From positions 1 through 15,213 of the forward strand of contig CADAHD010000016.1 in NCBI GenBank assembly GCA_902787595.1: a stretch of 15,213 bases of DNA. The letters are read 5' to 3'. Positions within the stretch are counted from its first letter, which is position 1. Each line of letters begins with the position of its first letter. A model generated the notes under the pieces. That model did not search any database. It had not been told where the DNA came from and saw only the letters and a program-made list of their open reading frames with translations. This DNA comes from an uncultured Lachnospiraceae bacterium. GTDB taxonomy: Bacteria; Bacillota_A; Clostridia; Lachnospirales; Lachnospiraceae. The translations under genes were made by a program, and so were the position numbers. This document shows, one piece after another, positions 6,494 to 14,165 of the stretch.

Positions 6494-8953
6494 ATGCAAA
6501 AGAGAATAAGAAATACATTGATCTGCATAATAATATGGATGCTTATATTTGCGGGCATATGCGTGATAGGATATTTTGATATATCCAAGCCGGGTGAATT
6601 TACGCTGGACAATGACAGCGCCAGGATCGGAGATGCATGGTATGTGGCAGAGAATCATGTCTACGGCGGAGGACTGATCTGGCGTATAGCGGATAATTAT
6701 GATACCGAGATCCTGTATGTTACTTATGATGATAAATTTTTAAACAGTTTCCGCATAGAGAAGACCGATCCGCTGGGGGATGAGAATCTCTGCGCGATCT
6801 TTTCACGTGAAGTATATGATAACGGCTATTTCAGAAATGAGTATTGTATCGCATATTTCAACGAAGCCCTGATGATCAATTACATAAGTCCCGTATTTCG
6901 TTTTCCTCAGGAACTGGAGCTTTGCGGTTTCGATGCGACTGATGATTACATGTATATGACAGCTCTCTCTAAAAACGGACAGCAGGCATATGTTTATACG
7001 CTTTCTACTTCGGATCTGATGCCGGTTGTTGAGAATAACATGGAAGAAGTCGAAAAATGGAAGAATGCGAGCGCAAAGGTCAGCGAGTTTATGGTCAGGG
7101 AATGTGTGCTTCCCCGTTATTTTGTCCAGGCTGAGTATATGAACGGCACCATGAACCTGCGTTATGATGATTCGGGCCCGGGATATTTTGAATTGGATCG
7201 CAATGCAAAAGAGTTTTACGAGAACAGGATAGTGCATCCGGGACAGTATATAAGAGCAGCAGGAGTAGATCTGATGATGCTGGTACTGATAAATCTTATC
7301 GGCTGCCTCATTATCGTGCTCTGTACCGTGATCTTTAAGGAAAGACGCCGTGTTGTATATGTGGTCGCTTCACTGGAAGTGTTCATGCTTTTGATCTGCG
7401 CGGGCTCCGTGCTTTTGCTGGAAAGACAGAACCGTATAAATGCAAGATACGAACACAGAAAATATACCTACATGGATGCCTTCAGTCTGGTAGACGGTTA
7501 TTCTCTTTTGGACCTTAATGATGATGATATCTATAATACAGAGGATTATTCCGTACTTGCATCCAGATTCAGAAGGCGCATAGACGAAGTTTCCAATGTG
7601 ACGGATGTACTTCTGGTCAATGCCATTTCCGGCCGTGTTGTTATGAGCGCTTCAGGCTTGAACAAAAGCTATATATCGGATATATATGGTTCTTCGGTAA
7701 TGGATATGATGCAGGAAGTGGCCAACGGTGACAGTATCGTTGAGCGCGACATCAGGGATGAAGGACGTCAGATGACTCTTATGGGAGTCAATCTGACCAG
7801 AGTGGGCCATTCGGGAATGGCAGTAGTATATGAATCAAACGGAGAGAGTTTCTTTGAAGGATTGCTTACGGGACTTACCGGTTATTTAAGCTTTATTATG
7901 GTCCTGTTTATAGTGGGCAGCCTGATAGGCATCGTATTCCTGCTGTGGCAGTCGTCCGATCTGTTAAAGCTGCAGAGCGCTCTCGGAAAACTGTCCAAAG
8001 GAACAGAGCAGAAGATAGAAAAGCCCGCTGTTGTCGGCAGGGATATGAATTATATGTGGAACAGCATCATGGAGATCACAAAGAACGTAGCCAATAACAA
8101 CAGGCTGAAGTTCCTGACCTATGAAGCATATTTCCGTTTTGCACCCAAGAGCATTGAGCGCATACTTGACCGGCAATCCATTACCGAAGTGCACAGCGGT
8201 GATATGTCTGCTCAGAGCGGCGCCATTGCCTGCTTAAAGATCAGTGATGCCGGACTCGGCGGAAGAGCTGAGTTAGACAGCAGAAATACGCTTATGTCGA
8301 TAACCGAAAAGTGCCGTGAAGAGTTTGATGGCATCTTTATTTCGCATAACAGCGATCTGTCCAAAATGAAATTCCTTTTCCTTGAAGACAATGCATGTTC
8401 AACGGCTTTCAGCGTCGAACTGATGCTTAAATTAAAAGAGGAGAGGGGAAGCGGTATTTCGGGAGCCACCATGCTGCTTCATTTTGCGCCTTATGTATAT
8501 GGCGTGGCCGGTGATGCAAGGCAGGCATCTGTCTATCTTTCCTCGCCGGAAAATGATCTGCTGGAAGCATATACCAATTTCTTTGCAAATATGAGACTGG
8601 GAGTTGTGGCTACGGAAGCTCTGCTCGAACATGAGGACTATCATGGAGAAACACGTTATATCGGTTTTGTGATACTTGACCCGGAAAATCCCGAGAAGCG
8701 CATCAAGCTTTATGAACTCTTTGATGCGGAGATGCCTGCCGTAAGGTCCATGCGCAGCGGCCAGAAGCTCAGGTTTGAAGAAGCGCTCAGGCTTTTCTAC
8801 GAGAAGGATTTTTACTTTGCAAGGTCCAGATTTTCCGAAGTGCTCAGATTTTCACCGGATGATGAACTGTCAAAGTGGTATCTGTTTGAATGTGAGCGGT
8901 ATCTGAACGACGAAAATACAGCTAACGGTTTCATAGGAAGCCTGCATCTTTGA
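6494..8953 (+). CDS. Polytopic receptor-like protein with degenerate class III cyclase domain and TPR-like tail
   Basis: An 819-residue membrane protein. Predicted segments are a transmembrane helix at about 8-28, an extracytoplasmic domain (30-255), two helices (257-280 and 287-308), a second outer domain (310-455) with a Cache-like strand pair VTDVLLVNAISGRVVMSASG, and a last helix (458-484). The cytoplasmic part opens with a linker and RFAPKSIERILDRQSITEV (548-566), matching the segment that precedes many bacterial adenylyl cyclase domains ('RFVP..L...LG..SI..V..GD'). Residues 567-745 follow class III cyclase order to YELFDAE. The metal-binding Asp of the 'F.DI..FT' motif is absent at ACLKISD, and the second 'GD' Asp is also not seen, so it should be inactive. 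Residues 760-803 form a TPR-like hairpin. AAGGA at 6477-6481 serves the start. Probable role: signal transmission or scaffolding. Confidence 0.78.
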   Translation: MQKRIRNTLICIIIWMLIFAGICVIGYFDISKPGEFTLDNDSARIGDAWYVAENHVYGGGLIWRIADNYDTEILYVTYDDKFLNSFRIEKTDPLGDENLCAIFSREVYDNGYFRNEYCIAYFNEALMINYISPVFRFPQELELCGFDATDDYMYMTALSKNGQQAYVYTLSTSDLMPVVENNMEEVEKWKNASAKVSEFMVRECVLPRYFVQAEYMNGTMNLRYDDSGPGYFELDRNAKEFYENRIVHPGQYIRAAGVDLMMLVLINLIGCLIIVLCTVIFKERRRVVYVVASLEVFMLLICAGSVLLLERQNRINARYEHRKYTYMDAFSLVDGYSLLDLNDDDIYNTEDYSVLASRFRRRIDEVSNVTDVLLVNAISGRVVMSASGLNKSYISDIYGSSVMDMMQEVANGDSIVERDIRDEGRQMTLMGVNLTRVGHSGMAVVYESNGESFFEGLLTGLTGYLSFIMVLFIVGSLIGIVFLLWQSSDLLKLQSALGKLSKGTEQKIEKPAVVGRDMNYMWNSIMEITKNVANNNRLKFLTYEAYFRFAPKSIERILDRQSITEVHSGDMSAQSGAIACLKISDAGLGGRAELDSRNTLMSITEKCREEFDGIFISHNSDLSKMKFLFLEDNACSTAFSVELMLKLKEERGSGISGATMLLHFAPYVYGVAGDARQASVYLSSPENDLLEAYTNFFANMRLGVVATEALLEHEDYHGETRYIGFVILDPENPEKRIKLYELFDAEMPAVRSMRSGQKLRFEEALRLFYEKDFYFARSRFSEVLRFSPDDELSKWYLFECERYLNDENTANGFIGSLHL

Positions 8954-8977
8954 TAAAGGAGTGCATGTTTTAGCGTA

Positions 8978-10219
8978 ATGAATATTTTTACAATACTCAT
9001 ACAATCGATAAAGGCGCGCATAACGCCGATCATCACAAAGGTAAAGCTGTATACCAAACCCAGTTTTATCTTTACGCGTATAACGGAGATCATCAAGACC
9101 TTCTTTACCAAGACGCTCAATGTCAGACCGCGCGATAAGGATGATTATTATACCATAGGCCGCTGGATGGTCAGCAAAAAACTGGCTTTCGCAGTTGTGA
9201 TAATAGTGGGCGTGCTTTCGCTGGTATATATATACAGTTCCTGGAGCGGGCTGTTTCCCGGCAGCAAAAACGACGGCATCAAGACTTATGATTACAATGA
9301 TATACTGCTGAAGTTTACTAAAGGCACGGTCCGCATCAAAGGAAAGAGCGGTTATCTGGCTTACGAAGGAGAGGTTAAGGGCGGTTCCTGCAACGGACAG
9401 GGAACACTTATGAACCCTGCAGGCTTTGTGGTCTATCAGGGCAATTTTACCAACAGTATGTATGAAGGCCAGGGAAATCAGTATTATCAGGACGGTACCT
9501 TATGGTATCAGGGAGCTTTCCATGAGAATCTTCACAGTGGCACAGGCAAGCTTTTCAGGACCAACGGCAGCCTTGAATATGAAGGCGAGTTCGCGCTGGA
9601 TATGAAGGAAGGTCAGGGAACACTTTATGATATGGGACATAATGCCGTATTTAACGGACAGTTTACGCTTGATGATATTAAGTACAGCGATCTGATCGGC
9701 AAAAAGGCAAACGAAGTGGCTTCGGCGTATAAAGGCAAGCGCACCATATACCAGTCAGAAGGTGAGAGAGTGCGTTTCATGCCTGATATTTCCGCGATGA
9801 CCGTCGAATACCTGGATGAAGATTCGATCGATACACAGGCCAGCGTGGAGCAGGTCTATGTAATGAAGGACAGCTTCAATACCGCAGAAGGACCGGTCAA
9901 GACTTTTTCGGGGCTGGTCGATTATCTGGGGCAGCCAATATATGTCGGTGTTTCTTATGCCACACTGCCCGAGATACTGACTGTTAATAAAATGAACGCG
10001 GAAACCGAAGGCATAGTGATCAACGGTCCGGCAGATATCACGATGAATTCGGTATTCACCGAATATAATGAAGTAAGTACTTATGATGAGGAATATGAGG
10101 TATATCTGCATACCTATCACAAAGACGGTCTGCTTTATACCTTTGTTACGGATCAGGGACTTGATACCTTCTCATTTTATTTCATTAAAGCAGAGAACCT
10201 GGCGGATATAGAGAAATAA
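8978..10219 (+). CDS. Membrane-anchored MORN-repeat protein
   Basis: A 413-residue protein. A basic, amphipathic N-terminal region (1-60) precedes one transmembrane helix (about 68-87). The outer part has five MORN-type units with a strict 24-residue period, starting at residues 129, 153, 177, 201 and 225 (YEGEVKGGSCNGQGTL, YQGNFTNSMYEGQGNQ, YQGAFHENLHSGTGKL and so on); the fifth is degenerate. The remaining 165 residues are beta-rich and not recognised. MORN repeats form an elongated beta-hairpin sheet and usually act as protein or lipid contact platforms. In bacteria they are often found on secreted or anchored proteins. The nearest Shine-Dalgarno, AAAGGAG at 8955-8961, is 16 bases from the ATG, rather far, but no closer in-frame start exists before the upstream stop at 8954. 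Confidence 0.87.
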   Translation: MNIFTILIQSIKARITPIITKVKLYTKPSFIFTRITEIIKTFFTKTLNVRPRDKDDYYTIGRWMVSKKLAFAVVIIVGVLSLVYIYSSWSGLFPGSKNDGIKTYDYNDILLKFTKGTVRIKGKSGYLAYEGEVKGGSCNGQGTLMNPAGFVVYQGNFTNSMYEGQGNQYYQDGTLWYQGAFHENLHSGTGKLFRTNGSLEYEGEFALDMKEGQGTLYDMGHNAVFNGQFTLDDIKYSDLIGKKANEVASAYKGKRTIYQSEGERVRFMPDISAMTVEYLDEDSIDTQASVEQVYVMKDSFNTAEGPVKTFSGLVDYLGQPIYVGVSYATLPEILTVNKMNAETEGIVINGPADITMNSVFTEYNEVSTYDEEYEVYLHTYHKDGLLYTFVTDQGLDTFSFYFIKAENLADIEK

Positions 10220-10228
10220 GGAGTCAGC

Positions 10229-13200
10229 ATGAAGAAGTACAGATCAAAAAACTTCATAAAGCCCCTTTTTATAAGAATGATCACTGCTGTGCTGATGATC
10301 ACTCTTCTTTTCCCTTATTTCTCGGACCTTATGCCGGCGTCAAAGACGCAGGCAGGTGGTAAGCTGCGCCTTTCGGCAGCCAAGTCCATAGCGGCTGCCA
10401 ACAGTGAGAAGATAGAGGCGCTGGAGATACAGATAGAGGCGAAGCAGGCAGCGAGGAATTCCGCTATCCGTTCCATCGCAGAGAAACAGAAGAACATGAG
10501 TACTTTTCGCTGGTCGCCCCTGCTTAATTTTCAATTCCCTACAAAGCCTGATGAAGCGGAAGCTTTTGAATTCCAGTATAAACCCGTACAGCTTCAGTAT
10601 GATATAGATACGCTGAACCATAAGATCACGGATGAAAAGCTTAAATCCTTTGAAAAGGTCAGTACCATTTACATAGAGATCATCACCAGCTCAAATGAGA
10701 TAGGATTTCTAAAAGAGCGTATCAAAAGCCTTAAGATCGCCATTGAAAAGAACAGGGCGCGTGTTATCGAAGGTACGGCGACCCAGGCACAGGTAGACCA
10801 GCAGAACGACAGGCTTGAAGGACTTGAGAATTCTCTGGCTTCGGAACAGACTACGCTTCAGCGCGCAAAGGCAAAGCTTGGCAGGGAACTGGGCTTTGAT
10901 GTTACCAGCGGCTATACCTTTGAGGATGCTTTTATATCATCAAATATGTCCAGGGACTGCATAGATCAGCTTAAGTATTTTGCTATGAGCTCTGCGGATT
11001 CAAGCGCAAGCTATATCAAAGAAGAGAATGTCTATGAGGCTAAGCAGGCAGAAGAACTTGCAAAGCTCGCCCTAATGACAAACTATAATCTGATGAAATC
11101 TCAATACAGCGGCAATATAGGCATGATCAGCGGTTATGTGCAGCAGGCGCTGGATGGCAGCAAGATCAACAAACGCGCATTTAAGAAGGATTATGACGCC
11201 TTCTTAAAAAGGATCGATGATCCCTGGACGGGTAAAAAGAGGATATTGTTCTTCAAGTTTCCCAAGGTATGGTGGAAGGGAGAGATCGATGGTATCCGCT
11301 ATGTGGAAGACGATCCCTATGTACTCTATTCCGCAACACTCGAATATGAGAGCGCATTAAAGGATTACAATAACGCCAGGACCGAGCTTTCAAATGCGAT
11401 CACGGACGGCTTTGACAGTTATATCGAGACCAGGAAAGCATATATCAAATCAGTTGAAGATCTTGAAAAGCTTCAGACCCAATTGATCTATGATGAAGCG
11501 CTTAATGCTCTGGGACAGCTCTCTCTGGAGGAATACGAAGCAGAGCTGACGGAATATGAGAATGCCAGAACGGCAATGAATGATGCTCTGTCGCTTTATT
11601 CATCAACGCTTTTTGAATATGACAGGACCACCTGCGGCGGCGCATCTGCATATTTTGTTGAAGAATCCATCAGCTCGCAGAGCGGCGATAGCGGCACCGG
11701 AAACATTGATGACGATCTTAACAGGCTGGATGTCATAACAAAGAAAGGCGCTATCTACAGTATACGCTCCATCGTAGAAAACGAGGAGTTTATGCTTTAT
11801 ATAGATGTGCCTGATGGATTTGAGTATAACATTACCGATTTTGAACTGTGGAGCGACGGCAGACAGATAGGAGAGCGCACAAAGAAGGGCGAAGCCATAA
11901 AGCATCTTACCATAACCGTCAAGGAAGTGGATAAAGTTGCGATAAGGCTTTACGACGGTGATGAGTTTATTGATGAGTGCGCGATAGATCCCGAAGTATC
12001 TGTCGGCCCGCTTAACATTAAAGAGGCAAGTCTTCCGGAAAATAAAAATGATTCTAAAGTCATAGGCAAATATACGGTAGAGGAAGATACCAATACCGAT
12101 ATGATAAAACTGCGTTTTGAATTTGATAACAACGCAGTTGAAAAGAATTATACCACAGACAAAAAGGTTGCATATTATAATCTGAGCGCCGAGACAAATC
12201 TTTTCCTTTTCTCTAACGATCTGGTGAATGTCGAAGACGCCTTTGCATATATGTCCTTTATAAAAAATGATCTGGGCAAGCTGACGATCAGGCTTTTTGA
12301 TGAAGACGGCAGTTATATCGGAGGAGCTGCTTTTGAAGCTGATAAAAAGAGACTTATCGCCGATGACAGCGTGACCGAGGCGGATATGCAGGAGATAGCT
12401 GCCAGAGAGATACTTAAGAAACGCAAAGCTGAGGAGATCACGGCCGAAAGAGACCGCCTTCAGGATCTTTTAAACGCCGCAAGCGATGTCAATGCTCAGG
12501 AAGCTGAAAGCGCTACTATGAGTTATTACAGGGAGCGCATTGAAGAACTGGATGCGCAGCTGATGGATGTGGCAGATACCATTACCGATGATGAAGTGCG
12601 CAAATGTCTTGAGGAAGATGCTAAAGAAGTTGCGGACATGGTGCAGAAGATGAGCAGAGAGGCGGCAGATGAAGAAGCGGCTGCTGCCGGACTTAATCCT
12701 GCGGAGATAGCCGCCAGAAATACGATCCTTGAGAATGCAGCAAAAGAAATCCTTAAGGAAAAGAAGAAAAAAGAGCTGATCGACAGCATAGATGCGTCGA
12801 TCCGTGATAAAGAGAGAGAGCTGGTAGCAAAACTTGATCAGCTGTCTAAGGGTAAGGATGTATCTGCAGATATCAATAATCTGCAAAATGAACTGGATCT
12901 GCTCAGATCCAAAAAAGATATGGTATCCGTAGATGAGAGCGGCATAAATAATGCGGATATTCAGGAGGCGCTGCTCAAATACGGCGATGAGATCTATGCA
13001 GCTGCTGCGGATCAGCTTTCGGATGCCATGCTTTACGGCAGCGAGACCGGGCAATGGGCGATCGCCTATCTTGAAAAAGACGGCCTGGAGGTTAATGAGG
13101 AGAATATAAGATCGGTTGTTGAGAAAGCCGATCTGTTAAAGGACAGGGAAAATCTTCTCGGCAGGAAGTCTGATCTTGAAAGTGAAAAAGCAGAGGCTTT

Positions 13201-14104
13201 GAAGAAGATCGAAGCTCTTAAGAAGCTCTTAAATGACGATGCTACATCAAAGACTACCGATGAAAACCTTATTAAACAGCTTGAGAATCTGGTCAAAGCT
13301 TATGATGGAGAGATAAAGAAAACGGATAAGCTGCTGCTTAAATATGATCCTCTGAAAGATGTTAAGCTTAAAACCGCAAATGAAGAACTTGATGCATTAA
13401 GGGCAAAGAAGGCAGCCGATGAAAGCGCACGATCTGAGCTGCTGTGCATGAAGACGGGAAAAGACGCATATACTGCAGCAGAGCGCAATGCGGCGGCTGA
13501 ATATGATGAATCCAAAGTGAAGGCAACGATCGCTTCTATTGAGCAGCTTCAAAATAACAGGAAGAAAGAGCTTGAAAATGAGATAGCGATGCTGCAGTCG
13601 GTATTGGACATGACCCAGGAGGAGAAGAAGCAGATAGAGGATATGATCAGCAGCAAGGAGAGCGAGCTTGCCGAGACTGAAGCGTCATTAGCCAACTATG
13701 AGAAAATGATGGATCAGCTGGTAGAGGATATAGCTCATGCCAGTTTTTTGGCGAAGCAATTCCTCGATATGCAGCTGAGAATGTATAAAAACAGCTATAA
13801 TGCATTGCGGCAAAAAAAGGTTGAGCTGACCTCAAGCATTAATTCCATGAGGGAATCTTCTGATCCGGATAAGGCACGGCCCCAGTTGGAGACTGCTAAA
13901 GCAGAGCTTGATGCGCTTTCACAGAATATTGAAAAGAAGAAAAATGATATTTATGCTGCAAGGGACAAGGCGCTGGCAGATCTGGCTCTTAAAGAAGGTG
14001 AATGGGATGCATCGGCCGCGCAGCAGCAGAAATATGACGATAATATCGCCGGTTACGATGAAAGGATCAAGGAGCTTGAGTATATGATCTCTCTGTATTA
14101 TTGA
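10229..14104 (+). CDS. Exported TolC-like helical protein with very long C-terminal coiled coil
   Basis: A 1291-residue exported protein. A signal peptide (1-42) has a basic start, the hydrophobic core MITAVLMITLLF and a likely cut after KTQA. Residues about 45-240 and 360-470 resemble the two helical repeats of TolC-family proteins: 'LRLSAAKSIAAANSEKIEAL' echoes the family's opening helix, and RVIEGTATQAQVDQQNDRLE (178-197) is close to the 'GLAT..DV..AQ..L' signature. The second repeat covers 'SYIETRKAYIKSVEDLEKLQ' and DEALNALGQLSLEEYE. Residues about 500-710 are two small beta domains. From about 725 to the end it is nearly continuous charged heptads. There is no LPXTG, S-layer or choline-binding anchor. 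AAGGAG (10218-10223) is five bases from the ATG. It is the last gene of the operon. A wall-spanning conduit or rod is plausible. Confidence 0.8.
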   Translation: MKKYRSKNFIKPLFIRMITAVLMITLLFPYFSDLMPASKTQAGGKLRLSAAKSIAAANSEKIEALEIQIEAKQAARNSAIRSIAEKQKNMSTFRWSPLLNFQFPTKPDEAEAFEFQYKPVQLQYDIDTLNHKITDEKLKSFEKVSTIYIEIITSSNEIGFLKERIKSLKIAIEKNRARVIEGTATQAQVDQQNDRLEGLENSLASEQTTLQRAKAKLGRELGFDVTSGYTFEDAFISSNMSRDCIDQLKYFAMSSADSSASYIKEENVYEAKQAEELAKLALMTNYNLMKSQYSGNIGMISGYVQQALDGSKINKRAFKKDYDAFLKRIDDPWTGKKRILFFKFPKVWWKGEIDGIRYVEDDPYVLYSATLEYESALKDYNNARTELSNAITDGFDSYIETRKAYIKSVEDLEKLQTQLIYDEALNALGQLSLEEYEAELTEYENARTAMNDALSLYSSTLFEYDRTTCGGASAYFVEESISSQSGDSGTGNIDDDLNRLDVITKKGAIYSIRSIVENEEFMLYIDVPDGFEYNITDFELWSDGRQIGERTKKGEAIKHLTITVKEVDKVAIRLYDGDEFIDECAIDPEVSVGPLNIKEASLPENKNDSKVIGKYTVEEDTNTDMIKLRFEFDNNAVEKNYTTDKKVAYYNLSAETNLFLFSNDLVNVEDAFAYMSFIKNDLGKLTIRLFDEDGSYIGGAAFEADKKRLIADDSVTEADMQEIAAREILKKRKAEEITAERDRLQDLLNAASDVNAQEAESATMSYYRERIEELDAQLMDVADTITDDEVRKCLEEDAKEVADMVQKMSREAADEEAAAAGLNPAEIAARNTILENAAKEILKEKKKKELIDSIDASIRDKERELVAKLDQLSKGKDVSADINNLQNELDLLRSKKDMVSVDESGINNADIQEALLKYGDEIYAAAADQLSDAMLYGSETGQWAIAYLEKDGLEVNEENIRSVVEKADLLKDRENLLGRKSDLESEKAEALKKIEALKKLLNDDATSKTTDENLIKQLENLVKAYDGEIKKTDKLLLKYDPLKDVKLKTANEELDALRAKKAADESARSELLCMKTGKDAYTAAERNAAAEYDESKVKATIASIEQLQNNRKKELENEIAMLQSVLDMTQEEKKQIEDMISSKESELAETEASLANYEKMMDQLVEDIAHASFLAKQFLDMQLRMYKNSYNALRQKKVELTSSINSMRESSDPDKARPQLETAKAELDALSQNIEKKKNDIYAARDKALADLALKEGEWDASAAQQQKYDDNIAGYDERIKELEYMISLYY

Positions 14105-14111
14105 TACAGAG
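14091..14111 (+). other. Perfect inverted repeat over the stop codon of the large coiled-coil gene
   Basis: CTCTGTAT (14091-14098) and ATACAGAG (14104-14111) are perfectly complementary, giving an 8-bp stem with a five-base loop that contains most of the TGA stop. No U-tract follows, so it is not a standard intrinsic terminator. It could mark the 3' end of the large operon transcript or protect it, and it lies just upstream of promoter site D. Confidence 0.45.
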
Positions 14112-14127
14112 TCAGCGGAGCATTATA

Positions 14128-14159
14128 TTGCGGTCTTGTTGCAGGTGATGTGGTATATT
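14128..14159 (+). promoter_or_regulatory. Promoter with TTGC direct repeats (site D) for the gene at 14166
   Basis: TTGC at 14128-14131 and 14139-14142 (11-bp period), then 11 bases, then TATATT at 14154-14159 as the -10 box. The stretch from 14128 to 14144 matches site A (757-773) at 14 of 17 positions, including the shared TTGTTGCAG. Predicted initiation is near 14166, which coincides with the first ATG of the next gene. Confidence 0.65.
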
Positions 14160-14165
14160 TAGTGT

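Noticed and set aside
12470..13054. Minus-strand frame of 194 codons opposite the coiled-coil region
   Set aside because: The + strand shows continuous coiled-coil heptads over the same stretch. Lys/Glu-rich coding often leaves the opposite strand open. No start signal was seen.
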